DNA from: an uncultured Bacteroidaceae bacterium
GTDB lineage: Bacteria; Bacteroidota; Bacteroidia; Bacteroidales; Bacteroidaceae
Length of the DNA: 64,000 nt
Assembly (NCBI GenBank): GCA_905234735.1
Contig: CAJOJA010000006.1
Span: 41,972-105,971, forward strand
Direction of reading: 5' to 3'
Part shown: positions 9,700 through 18,556 of the stretch, one piece after another
Layout: each line of letters starts with the position of its first letter
Numbering within the stretch: the stretch's first letter is position 1
Position numbers and translations under genes: made by a program
The notes under the pieces: generated by a model
Told to the model about the DNA's origin: nothing
Database searches by the model: none
The model's input: the letters and a program-made list of their open reading frames with translations, nothing else

Positions 9700-9864
9700 G
9701 GTCTCAGAAATTTTCACCAAAAGTAGTAAATATTTATGAAATATGCATGACGAATGATGAATTATTTTGCAATCTCTGCTTCTCAAAAGCACGAAATAGG
9801 CAAAAAAAAGCACTTGCAGATGCAAAAAATCGTGTTTCATACGTCATATCTCACAAATTTTTAC

Positions 9865-9872
9865 TACTTTTG
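9865..9872 (+). promoter_or_regulatory. -7 box for pckA
   Basis: TACTTTTG fits TAnnTTTG. It gives a leader of about 55 bases before the pckA start at 9935. No good -33 TTTG is seen. The leader ends in an A/T-rich stretch (TTTTTTTTACAACCTAAAATAG) with no obvious Shine-Dalgarno, usual for strongly expressed Bacteroidota genes. Confidence 0.5.
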
Positions 9873-9934
9873 TATCGCCTATAGTGGGCAGACAAACAAG
9901 GATTTTTTTTACAACCTAAAATAGTTTTACTAAC

Positions 9935-11548
9935 ATGGCAAAATTAGATTTGACACAGTACGGCATCACCGGTTCGACCGTGATTGCCCACAACCCGTCG
10001 TACGAGTTCCTCTTTGAGGAGGAGACCAAGGCAGGCCTGACAGGCTTTGACAAGGGTCAGAACACTGAGCTCGACGCCGTGAACGTAATGACCGGCATCT
10101 ACACCGGCCGCAGCCCCAAGGACAAGTACATCGTTGACGATGCACAGAGCCACGACAAGGTATGGTGGACCACCGAGGGTTACAAGAACGACAACCACCC
10201 CATGAGCGAGGCCGTTTGGGCCAAGGTGAAGGACATCGCCATCAAGGAGCTCTGCAACAAGCAGCTCTACGTGGTCGACGCCTTCTGCGGTGCCAACGAG
10301 GCCACCCGTCTGCGCGTGCGCTTCATCGTAGAGGTTGCCTGGCAGGCACACTTCGTGAAGAATATGTTCATCCAGCCCACCGCTGAGGAGTTGGAGAGCT
10401 TCGAGCCCAACTTCGTTATCTACAACGCCTCTAAGGCCAAGGTTGAGAACTACAAGGAACTGGGTCTGAACTCAGAGACCTGCGTAGCCTTCAACACCAC
10501 CACTCGCGAACAGTGCATCATCAACACTTGGTACGGCGGCGAGATGAAGAAGGGTATGTTCTCCATGCAGAACTACTACCTGCCCCTGCAGGGTATCGCC
10601 TCGATGCACTGCTCTGCCAACACCGACATGGAGGGTAAGAACACCGCCATCTTCTTCGGTCTGTCTGGTACAGGTAAGACCACCCTTTCTACCGACCCCA
10701 AGCGTCTGCTGATTGGTGATGACGAGCACGGATGGGACGACGAGGGCGTCTTCAACCTCGAGGGCGGCTGCTACGCCAAGGTTATCAACCTGAGCAAGGA
10801 GAACGAGCCCGACATCTACGGTGCCATCAAGCGCAACGCCCTGTTGGAGAACGTAACTGTTGCTGAGGACGGCAAGATTGACTTCGCCGACAAGAGCGTG
10901 ACCGAGAACACCCGCGTAAGCTATCCCATCGACCACATCGAGAAGATTGCCCAGAAGGTCAACGGCAAGAGCGCCGGCCCAGACGCCAAGAACGTTATCT
11001 TCCTCAGTGCTGACGCATTCGGCGTACTGCCTCCCGTCAGCATCCTGACTCCCGAGCAGACCAAGTACTATTTCCTCTCCGGCTTCACCGCCAAGTTGGC
11101 AGGTACAGAGCGTGGCATCACCGAGCCCACTCCCACCTTCTCGGCTTGCTTCGGCCAGGCCTTCCTGGAGCTGCATCCCACCAAGTATGCCGAGGAACTG
11201 GTGAAGAAGATGGAGAAGAGCGGCGCCAAGGCCTACCTCGTCAATACGGGTTGGAACGGCACCGGCAAGCGCATCTCTATCCCCGACACCCGTGGTATCA
11301 TCGACGCTATTCTGGACGGCAGCATCCTGAAGGCCGAGACCAAGAAGATACCCTTCTTCGACTTCGAGGTGCCCACCGCTCTGCCCAACGTCAATCCCGC
11401 CATCCTCGATCCTCGCGACACCTACGCCAGCGCCAGCGAGTGGGAGGAGAAGGCCAAGGACCTGGCAGCCCGCTTCATCAAGAACTTCGGCAAGTACACC
11501 ACCAACGAGGCCGGCAAGGCTTTAGTCGCTGCAGGCCCGAAGTTGTAA
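9935..11548 (+). CDS. pckA: Phosphoenolpyruvate carboxykinase (ATP)
   Basis: 537 residues, the normal length. Substrate-site [11 protein letters not shown], kinase-1a P-loop [13 protein letters not shown] (residues ~244-256) and kinase-2/metal motif IGDDEHGW are intact, as is the R in NTRVSYPI. It interconverts oxaloacetate + ATP and phosphoenolpyruvate + CO2 + ADP. In fermentative Bacteroidota it runs mainly in the CO2-fixing direction on the route to succinate. Codon choice is strongly biased toward C-ending codons, like korAB, suggesting high expression. It has its own -7 box and is closed by a strong terminator at 11573-11603, so it is monocistronic. Confidence 0.98.
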   Translation: MAKLDLTQYGITGSTVIAHNPSYEFLFEEETKAGLTGFDKGQNTELDAVNVMTGIYTGRSPKDKYIVDDAQSHDKVWWTTEGYKNDNHPMSEAVWAKVKDIAIKELCNKQLYVVDAFCGANEATRLRVRFIVEVAWQAHFVKNMFIQPTAEELESFEPNFVIYNASKAKVENYKELGLNSETCVAFNTTTREQCIINTWYGGEMKKGMFSMQNYYLPLQGIASMHCSANTDMEGKNTAIFFGLSGTGKTTLSTDPKRLLIGDDEHGWDDEGVFNLEGGCYAKVINLSKENEPDIYGAIKRNALLENVTVAEDGKIDFADKSVTENTRVSYPIDHIEKIAQKVNGKSAGPDAKNVIFLSADAFGVLPPVSILTPEQTKYYFLSGFTAKLAGTERGITEPTPTFSACFGQAFLELHPTKYAEELVKKMEKSGAKAYLVNTGWNGTGKRISIPDTRGIIDAILDGSILKAETKKIPFFDFEVPTALPNVNPAILDPRDTYASASEWEEKAKDLAARFIKNFGKYTTNEAGKALVAAGPKL

Positions 11549-11572
11549 GCTTATAGTTTATTGTGAATATCG

Positions 11573-11603
11573 AGCGGTTCCCTTTCGGGGGAGCCGCTTT
11601 TTT
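11573..11603 (+). terminator. Rho-independent terminator of pckA
   Basis: Stem AGCGGTTCCC / GGGGGAGCCGCT around a TTTC loop, followed directly by TTTTTT. It sits 25 bases after the pckA stop. Confidence 0.88.
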
Positions 11604-11643
11604 GTTCATCGCGCCCCATTGCCTCGCGCACCGCGCCCCCCTG

Positions 11644-11667
11644 GTTTGTGTCATGCGTGACACAAAC
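11644..11667. repeat. Interspersed dyad TTGTGTCA-N4-TGACACAA, copy 1
   Basis: Perfect 10-base arms GTTTGTGTCA / TGACACAAAC around the centre TGCG. Two more copies lie at 49126-49141 and 49166-49189, so this is a dispersed intergenic palindrome rather than a site for one local gene. It sits at the edge of the CRISPR locus. Confidence 0.75.
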
Positions 11668-11671
11668 TCCA

Positions 11672-11749
11672 ACGATACTAATGTCTGAGCCTCGACGATA
11701 CTATTGTCCGAGCCCCGGTCATAGTATCGTCCGAACCTACCCCTTTTTT
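11672..11749. repeat. Tandem and inverted ACGATACTA repeats in the pckA-CRISPR gap
   Basis: Two direct copies of a 23-base unit start at 11672 and 11695 (ACGATACTAaTGTCtGAGCC and ACGATACTAtTGTCcGAGCC). A third, inverted core ATAGTATCGT follows at 11721-11730 and can pair with ACGATACTAT at 11695-11704. A run of seven T at 11743-11749 comes next, so the structure might also act as a terminator. The remaining gap up to 11930 has no gene I can support; it contains AT-rich sequence with a short AGTAGAAATTATTAT stretch. Confidence 0.6.
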
Positions 11750-11930
11750 TAACATCCCCAGGACAACGCCTACCTCGCTTTGAACGCGATGGCAAGAGCG
11801 ATTTGCAGCTAAATCTGGGTTAACGGAAAAAGTCCAAATTACTTCTTCTACGAATAGTAGAAATTATTATGTCCTATAGACCGGCCCACTGCTCTTCTAG
11901 TTCGGGAATGAAAAGAAAATAGGCTTTTCT

Positions 11931-11962
11931 TTTGCATTTCCGCTCGCTTCTTCGTAACTTTG
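11931..11962 (+). promoter_or_regulatory. CRISPR array promoter
   Basis: TTTG (11931-11934), 20-base spacer, TAACTTTG (11955-11962): an excellent match to the Bacteroidota promoter. It points into the array and would start transcription near 11969, about 40 bases before the first (degenerate) repeat. The direction agrees with that deduced from the tracrRNA anti-repeat. Confidence 0.8.
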
Positions 11963-12007
11963 CAAAGGGGAAAGACAAATCCCTGTTTTGTTCTTTGACA
12001 TTCTGGT

Positions 12008-13359
12008 TATATAATTAGCTGACAAAATCGTATCTCATACTTATCATATACAACATAAAATCTATCTTTTGCCTTCCTCAACAGTTGTGAATAGCTGACA
12101 AAATCGTATCTCATACTGATCATATACAACGTAAATCTGATTCAAAATTAAAGTCGAGACGTTGTGAATAGCTGACAAAATCGTATCTCATACTGATCAT
12201 ATACAACCACGTTCGTCAGCACATGGCCGCAGATGAAGTTGTGAATAGCTGACAAAATCGTATCTCATACTGATCATATACAACCGGCACAACGTCCGAC
12301 ATGCTGCCGACATGTTGTGAATAGCTGACAAAATCGTATCTCATACTGATCATATACAACCATAACTGCAACATCAAGAATAAGCAACACGTTGTGAATA
12401 GCTGACAAAATCGTATCTCATACTGATCATATACAACTTTTGAATTTTTGATTTTGAGTTTTGGATAGTTGTGAATAGCTGACAAAATCGTATCTCATAC
12501 TGATCATATACAACCGGCAACATGTATGACTACTACGGAGGCATGTTGTGAATAGCTGACAAAATCGTATCTCATACTGATCATATACAACAAGTAAGAC
12601 ATCATCCATCAGACATCAGAGTTGTGAATAGCTGACAAAATCGTATCTCATACTGATCATATACAACACGCAAAAGACGTGTTGGAGAATGACCCAGTTG
12701 TGAATAGCTGACAAAATCGTATCTCATACTGATCATATACAACACTGTCTGCAGGGTGCTCGCTGGCTGCCATGTTGTGAATAGCTGACAAAATCGTATC
12801 TCATACTGATCATATACAACCAGGGGTTGGTCATCTCGAAACTCCAGAACGTTGTGAATAGCTGACAAAATCGTATCTCATACTGATCATATACAACATC
12901 GAGATTCCCACGATGTACCGCCTCGGAGTTGTGAATAGCTGACAAAATCGTATCTCATACTGATCATATACAACTGGTCTTCGTATTCATGGGTGTATCA
13001 TTTTGTTGTGAATAGCTGACAAAATCGTATCTCATACTGATCATATACAACCCATCCATGTTGTAGCTTTTATTTTTTTATGTTGTGAATAGCTGACAAA
13101 ATCGTATCTCATACTGATCATATACAACGCCAGGGCGATACGCAGTTTCTTCAGCAGCGTTGTGAATAGCTGACAAAATCGTATCTCATACTGATCATAT
13201 ACAACCATGGCAGCCAGCGCGAGCAAGCTGCAGTAGTTGTGAATAGCTGACAAAATCGTATCTCATACTGATCATATACAACCAACCGGGGCATTGCCTC
13301 GCTGCAGGCCAGGTTGTGAATAGCTGACAAAATCGTATCTCATACTGATCATATACAAC
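12008..13359 (+). CRISPR. Type II-C CRISPR array, 18 repeats of 47 bases, 17 spacers
   Basis: Repeats begin GTTGTGAATAGCTGACA and end CATATACAAC. They start at 12008 (degenerate), 12084, 12161, 12238, 12314, 12391, 12468, 12545, 12621, 12697, 12774, 12851, 12928, 13005, 13082, 13159, 13236 and 13313. All but the first are identical. The first has lost most of the GTTGTGAA end and has ACTTATC for ACTGATC. Spacers are 29 or 30 bases. The 5' part of the repeat is complementary to the tracrRNA at 18489-18504, so the crRNA is read on the plus strand. The degenerate repeat is therefore next to the promoter and the newest end is probably next to cas2. Spacers 10 and 16 are near-matches of each other in opposite orientation; spacer 6 is low-complexity AT-rich. 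Confidence 0.98.
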
Positions 13360-13434
13360 AGACCTTGAAAAAATGGCTGATTGATAGTATGATAAGTGGA
13401 AAATTCACAAAAGAAAAAGTTGTGTTATGATTAC

Positions 13435-13463
13435 AGAAATCCCGCCTTCGGGGCGGGATTTCT
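13435..13463. terminator. Bidirectional terminator between array and cas2
   Basis: Perfect 12-bp stem AGAAATCCCGCC / GGCGGGATTTCT with a 5-base loop, 75 bases after the last repeat and 19 bases from the convergent cas2 stop. The 75 bases between are AT-rich with no further repeat copy. Confidence 0.85.
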
Positions 13464-13482
13464 TGTTTCTATGCATTTGTGG

Positions 13483-13827
13483 TTAAAACAGCTCCAATTG
13501 CAAGGATACAGGTTGAGGCTTATCCGCTTTCTTGCCATAAAACACCTGCATTTCGCCAAACTGTTTGTCCGTGATGTAGAGTACCCCCACCTTCCCATAC
13601 TCTGGCAGGTAACTCTTCACCCTCTTTAGGTGTACTTCCATGTTTTCGCGACTGGCACAATGGCGGATGTAGATGGAAAACTGGAACATGGTGAACCCGT
13701 CGCCCTGCAAATCTTTTCGGAACTTGGCTGCGGCCTTGCGGTCCTTCTTGGTCTCGGTGGGCAGGTCAAAGAAAACGAGTATCCACATGATGCGGTATTC
13801 GCTCAGGCGTTCCAGCGACGTTGTCAT
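13483..13827 (-). CDS. cas2: CRISPR-associated endonuclease Cas2
   Basis: 114 residues, ferredoxin-like fold. The first strand reads [20 protein letters not shown] with the conserved Asp at the end of beta-1. The pattern [20 protein letters not shown] and the strand [19 protein letters not shown] fit Cas2 of type II systems. It bridges two Cas1 dimers in the spacer-integration complex. The first 4 bases overlap the end of cas1, so cas9-cas1-cas2 form one minus-strand operon. No csn2 or cas4 is present, which places the locus in subtype II-C. Confidence 0.96.
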   Translation of the reverse strand: MTTSLERLSEYRIMWILVFFDLPTETKKDRKAAAKFRKDLQGDGFTMFQFSIYIRHCASRENMEVHLKRVKSYLPEYGKVGVLYITDKQFGEMQVFYGKKADKPQPVSLQLELF

Positions 13828-14759
13828 TGCAGGGTGGGGTAGGCTATCGTACGAACCTCACCCCTGAAGCACTTTGCCAACGAGGCTGTGGTTTGCGAGG
13901 CGGCAATCATCAGTGGGCTGCGCTTGCCGTCGATGGTGACATCCAGCACGGGAATGCCGAGCAATAGAGCTTTTAGTTCTTTGGTTAGCTCCTTGTAGTT
14001 GTAGTTCTGCTGGATGATTTTAATCACCAACTCGTCCACGTAAGGTCGATAGGGTTCCATGATGTCATCGGCCAGGCAGTAGGCATTGTATCGGTTGTGA
14101 TGATGAATGCCCAGGGTGGGAAGTAGACCACTACTGACTAAGGCCCGTGCAATAACGGCTCGCAGTATGGCGTAGCCGTAGTTGAGCAGGTTGTTAGGTG
14201 GTTCCTCCTCACGTCCACGAATAAAATTAGGAATGTTGGGGAAAATATTCTTCCAGTAGTAGGCTGCAGCCCTTGCTTCAAGGTTGTCGGCATCGCCACT
14301 GCGTACTTCGTCCACCCACACCTTCATGCAGCGGGTTTCCGTCTCAGTATATTTCCTAAGCACAACTTCCTGATTGGCAATCTTCTGCTTGACGGTTTGT
14401 TGCCATAGTTGTTTGCGAAGAGGCAGGGAGGCATCAATCTGGTCGCGGAACCGTTCGCTCTGCAAGGTGTTGCCGTAGAGTGGCAGCATCAGTCCCGTGG
14501 GCATACTGCGACTGTCGCAGGTGATAACCGCAGCATTGTTTTCCAACAGCGTCTCCATTACTCCCGTGGTGATGGTAATCTGCTTGTTGTCGAGCACCAC
14601 CACACCAATGTCCTCAATGGGGATGGTGCGTTCTGTCACTCTCTTTTCTTCCTCCGTTAGTTTGTCGTTTTTCTCGACATTGGGTATTTGAATGACCAAC
14701 TGCCCGTTGCGCAGGCTGAGATAAGCAGGATTTGAGAAGCAAAGTGTTTTCTTAATCAT
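13824..14759 (-). CDS. cas1: CRISPR-associated endonuclease/integrase Cas1
   Basis: 311 residues, type II Cas1. The N-terminal beta domain holds [19 protein letters not shown]; the helical domain holds the metal site with the conserved Glu in the segment [12 protein letters not shown], the His in [21 protein letters not shown], and the acidic patch YRPYVDELV. It integrates new spacers with Cas2. The start ATG overlaps the cas9 stop by 4 bases (ATGA). Confidence 0.97.
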   Translation of the reverse strand: MIKKTLCFSNPAYLSLRNGQLVIQIPNVEKNDKLTEEEKRVTERTIPIEDIGVVVLDNKQITITTGVMETLLENNAAVITCDSRSMPTGLMLPLYGNTLQSERFRDQIDASLPLRKQLWQQTVKQKIANQEVVLRKYTETETRCMKVWVDEVRSGDADNLEARAAAYYWKNIFPNIPNFIRGREEEPPNNLLNYGYAILRAVIARALVSSGLLPTLGIHHHNRYNAYCLADDIMEPYRPYVDELVIKIIQQNYNYKELTKELKALLLGIPVLDVTIDGKRSPLMIAASQTTASLAKCFRGEVRTIAYPTLQ

Positions 14760-17700
14760 GGGATGATATCACCTAAAACAGTTATCTTAACTTTATGTGG
14801 GTTGTAATTAATCAGTGCACCAATACTTTTGATGTTCAAGAAACGTTGGTCTTCTTTATTCATCCCAGTAATGTCATACGATGACTCAACATGACGGCGC
14901 AGGCGATAGTTGCTTGAAGAAAGATTTTGAACGAAATACAAATGATCTGCCAAGGTTCTCATGTCTTTCTCTTCAATAGCTTTTTTGAAGTCCGTCTCAT
15001 CCATCCCCATTACAAGAGCTTCGCCTATCTGCAAACTAAGCATAAGGGAGGATTTATCATTTGGAAGAGTTTGCAGAAGTTCATCAGGAATATCATTTCT
15101 TTCCAAAATATCGTTCCAAAGCTGCGTCGGATTGTCAATGATAATAGGAATATCATGCAATTTTCGTTGTACAGCTTGCCATTTGGTAACTATTTGCTCT
15201 GTAATCAATCCATCTTCATTCCTGTAGAATGCAACATGATGGTTGCCATCAGGTTCTGCATACGCCAGTGGCCGTCCATTACCATCTCTGCGCACAGCGA
15301 CCATTGTTGTTGAGGGTACGTATTTGCGAACAGAAAGGATGGGACGTGTTTTTGCATCGTCAGAGTAAATAGGTTCTTCATCAAGGTTCTTCAAGTTTGC
15401 AAGTGCTTGAGGTACATTAGTTCTGTAGTCTTTACCTTCCTCAAATCCTCGGTTTAGGCGTTCGAGTATTCGTCTGCGAATTCCCCCGTCCACAATCTTG
15501 TCTAACACATCTTTAATCTTGTCAATAACAACAATTGTTACTATCCCTGTCTTAGGATCTTTCTTTAGTTCCTCTTTATAGAACTCTTTGCCGTTGAATA
15601 AGAAACCCTGAGCACCAATTCCTAATTTGTATTTTCTTACATATTGAGGGGATAGTTTAATGCCTTCTTGAGTGTTTTCTTGCTTTAAAATGCGTCCATA
15701 TACAAACTCTGCATGTAAGGCACCTCTGGGTACTATAATACCTCTTTGTGCCAATGTTCGTTTACCATTTTTATATATGTATCGCTTGCCTGGCACAGTT
15801 ATGCGTGTGTTTGGTCGTTGAGATATTATAATTTTGTCAATCTCTTCTTTTGCCTGAGCATAGGTAATATGAGGTTGGGCGCATATCCATTTCTCCAGCA
15901 TACTCCGTTCAGGATCAATGATGCGCTCATCTTTGTTTATTAAATCGATGAGCATCTCATCACGACTGGCATTGAGCGTATTAAGGCGCTGAATTAAACT
16001 TTGTGTAGTACAAGCAATGGCAAGGGCATCAACTGCGTGATGCCTGTTATCAAGACGTTTTGTCCAATCCTTAATGCGTTCCACTTCAACCTCTTTTCCT
16101 GAGTGAAGTTTTGTCACCATTGTTGTGAGACCGGCCTTCTTGTAACGTTCAAAGTTTAAATCGTGTAGAATATCGTTATATCCCCATTGTTGGCGTACTA
16201 AGTCAGTTATCATACCACTTGTTGAATACACATTCCTGCAAACTAACTGAAGTATCTCAACTGCTTTCCTTGCAATATATTGACTTTGCCTGAGTTGACG
16301 GTCAATAAAGTTTTCCCATAAATTCTTGTCCTCTTCTGTTTCTTTTCCTTGTGCCTTCCTTTCTTGGTATGCTTTATAAGAAACTAACAGGCGATTGAGC
16401 TTACTACGGCTAATCTGTTTTTTATCAAATAGATAATTGATGTGTTCTATGAACGAGCGAAGCCCTTCTTCACCTCTTTCGGATTCTATAAAGTCATATG
16501 CAGTTCGCATACCTTTCTTGCTGTTACAACTGCGACAAGCACATACTTGGTTCGTGAAACTATTGTCGAAGAGCAGGCCCTTGGGTATGATGTGCTCGCG
16601 TTCAACGTCTGCACCTTGCAAGAACTCTTTAACATCAACTGGCTGACCACAATACATACAAGAATGCTCACTCTCTACCCACATCTTCATTTTCATGATT
16701 CTATTTCGTGTAGGAGTCAGACCATATTCTTTTATGCGTTCTGCATATTCTTTATTCTTTCTTTCGTTTTGGTTATTTCGTCTGAATGTTTCATTACGCT
16801 CGTCTTTGCTTTGTTTGAGTTCCCTGGCAAGTTCTACACGAATTTCGTCTATTTGTCCTTCTTCTTTAAGGAGTAAGTTTACAATATTTACCAATTGCTG
16901 GAGGATTTTCTCAACCACAGGCTGCCTAAGTTCGTTCTTCTTAATCTGTGGTAGAGATGATAGAAGAGTCCGCTCAGGATCGATCCTTTGAGAATGATCA
17001 AGACCCGCCCTCTCACATGCTTGGCTATACATCATTCCTTCCATAAGGTAGGGCAGTATACGTCCAATAGCCTTGGCAGATTTATTGGCATATCCGGCAG
17101 TACGGAAGTCAAGATTACATAGTTTTTGTATTGTTTCCTTGTCTTCTATTCCCAAATGATGCAGTGCATCGCTTAATTCGTCGGCGTCTTTTATAGAATA
17201 AATGAGATGCCAGAGACGATATAAAGGTTGTCTTTCTGCATAAGTGTTGTCTATTCTTTTACGCACTTCACCTGTTTCTTTGTCAACATACTCGTCAATC
17301 TTTAATTCAAACTTTGTAAGTGCTTCTATTTGGTCTGTTGGTAAATTGCAGAGTGCTTTACGTATTTCGCATTTAGTGGTATTTCCCTTCAAGCCTTTTC
17401 CAATAGCTTTACCAGCCCACCAGCCGTCTTTTTTGTTAATGTTTAATATCGAATAAAGATTCGTTAGTTTCAAAACCTCATTATTATCAAGAAAATCGGC
17501 CAAAGCTTTCCTCTGTTCTGGCAGAATGTATAGTTCATCGTTACGACGATTACGAATGGTAATATTGTTTGCAGTCTCCAGGATGCTACATAGTTGTGCT
17601 AATGGTGAGGTCTTAGGGGCAACTTTTGGACCAATAGTTATTTCTTTTCCATCTTTTTTAATCGTGTATGATTCAAATTCGCAGAAAGATACGAGGTCTT

Positions 17701-18424
17701 TGCATGATTTCAAATCTCGTTGGTAGAAGATGATATTCAGAATCTCTTTGCAGACATCTGTTGTAAGTATGTCCGAATGAAAACTCTTTTGTACCTCTAA
17801 AATCTTCTTTGTTTCCTCTTCATAGGCATGTCTCGGATATACTTGTTCTTTAATTCGATAGGTATAATATTTTTTCCCATCTTCAGAGGTCTGCTCGTTT
17901 TCTTTGAGTTTTAATGCGAAATGTTGGCCAATGGTAAGACCCTCCGCTTTAAGATTATCATATCGGCTATTAACCTCTTGAACATAAACTGTTTCTTCTC
18001 TATTTGAATTGCTGAGACGTGAGTGCTTATAACCACGTTTTTGGTTGATGTGAAGAAGTACACGTCCCAACTCTTCAAGGCTGATTTCTTTTGAGGCAGC
18101 ATCTGCGCGTTTTTGCCAAAGTTCCAACGGAGTTTGCTCAGGAATATTATTAGGCTCAATGCCAAGACGTTTTAGCGTATTTATAAGAGCATGACGTCTG
18201 AGTTGATACCTATCATAGCACTTTCTTGCCGTTCTTTTGGCTGTTCTGTCAGAATTCTTACTTTTCCCGTTCCCTTTTGTAAATCCAGATTCTTCATCAG
18301 AGTCTATGGGTACGATACGGCTTCCCATGCGTAAAATACGTACTGGAATATTATTCTCATCCTTTTCTATGAGACACCATCCTATACTGCCTACACCAAG
18401 GTCTAAACCAAGAACTTTTTTCAT
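14756..18424 (-). CDS. cas9: CRISPR-associated endonuclease Cas9, type II-C
   Basis: 1222 residues, compact relative to many Bacteroidota Cas9s of about 1,400-1,500. RuvC-I at residues 3-16 (VLGLDLGVGSIGW, Asp8); arginine-rich bridge helix ~60-85 (TAKRTARKCYDRYQLRRHAL); REC lobe ~90-500; RuvC-II IRVELARELK (Glu531); HNH at ~585-640 with EREHIIPKGLLFDNSFTN (His611) framed by CMYC and CRSC, a four-cysteine zinc site; RuvC-III DNRHHAVDALAIA (His796, Asp799). All nuclease residues are present, so the enzyme should be active. The C-terminal PAM-interacting domain follows. A tracrRNA is encoded divergently just upstream, and cas1 overlaps the stop codon by 4 bases. PAM cannot be read from the sequence. 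Confidence 0.98.
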   Translation of the reverse strand: MKKVLGLDLGVGSIGWCLIEKDENNIPVRILRMGSRIVPIDSDEESGFTKGNGKSKNSDRTAKRTARKCYDRYQLRRHALINTLKRLGIEPNNIPEQTPLELWQKRADAASKEISLEELGRVLLHINQKRGYKHSRLSNSNREETVYVQEVNSRYDNLKAEGLTIGQHFALKLKENEQTSEDGKKYYTYRIKEQVYPRHAYEEETKKILEVQKSFHSDILTTDVCKEILNIIFYQRDLKSCKDLVSFCEFESYTIKKDGKEITIGPKVAPKTSPLAQLCSILETANNITIRNRRNDELYILPEQRKALADFLDNNEVLKLTNLYSILNINKKDGWWAGKAIGKGLKGNTTKCEIRKALCNLPTDQIEALTKFELKIDEYVDKETGEVRKRIDNTYAERQPLYRLWHLIYSIKDADELSDALHHLGIEDKETIQKLCNLDFRTAGYANKSAKAIGRILPYLMEGMMYSQACERAGLDHSQRIDPERTLLSSLPQIKKNELRQPVVEKILQQLVNIVNLLLKEEGQIDEIRVELARELKQSKDERNETFRRNNQNERKNKEYAERIKEYGLTPTRNRIMKMKMWVESEHSCMYCGQPVDVKEFLQGADVEREHIIPKGLLFDNSFTNQVCACRSCNSKKGMRTAYDFIESERGEEGLRSFIEHINYLFDKKQISRSKLNRLLVSYKAYQERKAQGKETEEDKNLWENFIDRQLRQSQYIARKAVEILQLVCRNVYSTSGMITDLVRQQWGYNDILHDLNFERYKKAGLTTMVTKLHSGKEVEVERIKDWTKRLDNRHHAVDALAIACTTQSLIQRLNTLNASRDEMLIDLINKDERIIDPERSMLEKWICAQPHITYAQAKEEIDKIIISQRPNTRITVPGKRYIYKNGKRTLAQRGIIVPRGALHAEFVYGRILKQENTQEGIKLSPQYVRKYKLGIGAQGFLFNGKEFYKEELKKDPKTGIVTIVVIDKIKDVLDKIVDGGIRRRILERLNRGFEEGKDYRTNVPQALANLKNLDEEPIYSDDAKTRPILSVRKYVPSTTMVAVRRDGNGRPLAYAEPDGNHHVAFYRNEDGLITEQIVTKWQAVQRKLHDIPIIIDNPTQLWNDILERNDIPDELLQTLPNDKSSLMLSLQIGEALVMGMDETDFKKAIEEKDMRTLADHLYFVQNLSSSNYRLRRHVESSYDITGMNKEDQRFLNIKSIGALINYNPHKVKITVLGDIIP

Positions 18425-18439
18425 TTTATTTAAGTTTTA

Positions 18440-18471
18440 TTTGTTAGTTTCAAATATGTTTCATAACTTTG
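18440..18471 (+). promoter_or_regulatory. tracrRNA promoter
   Basis: TTTG (18440-18443), 20-base spacer, TAACTTTG (18464-18471). It is the same architecture and the same -7 octamer as the array promoter at 11931-11962, so crRNA precursor and tracrRNA are probably made at matched levels. Start of transcription is expected near 18478. The site overlaps the upstream region of the divergent cas9. Confidence 0.8.
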
Positions 18472-18477
18472 TGCCCA

Positions 18478-18556
18478 GATACTGATTATGTCAGCTATTC
18501 ACAATAAGGATTATTCCGTTGTGAAAACATCCAGGGCGGGGCGACTCGCCCTTTTC
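18478..18556 (+). ncRNA. tracrRNA
   Basis: The anti-repeat TGTCAGCTATTCACAA (18489-18504) is a perfect 16-base complement of repeat positions 2-17. It is followed by the nexus-like stretch AAGGATTATTCCGTTGTGAA, typical in style of Bacteroidota II-C tracrRNAs, and a 3' hairpin GGGCG-ACT-CGCCC (18539-18551) ending in TTTTC. A promoter of matching strength lies just before it. Upstream of the perfect block a weaker ATACTGATTA segment could extend pairing with the repeat across a bulge. The 3' end touches the end of the convergent WYL gene. Boundaries are inferred to within a few bases. Confidence 0.9.

Noticed and set aside
12216..13253. Several minus-strand open frames through the CRISPR array with a recurring VVYDQYEIRFCQLFTT peptide
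   Set aside because: They are translations of the 47-base repeats and have no independent support as genes.
13283..13312. Spacer 17 shares CATTGCCTCGC with 11618-11628 in the window
   Set aside because: Only 11 bases match, in GC-rich sequence; not evidence of self-targeting.
18451..18471. Minus-strand ATATTTG as cas9 -7 box
   Set aside because: Spacing within the octamer does not fit TAnnTTTG; the cas9 promoter is left unassigned.
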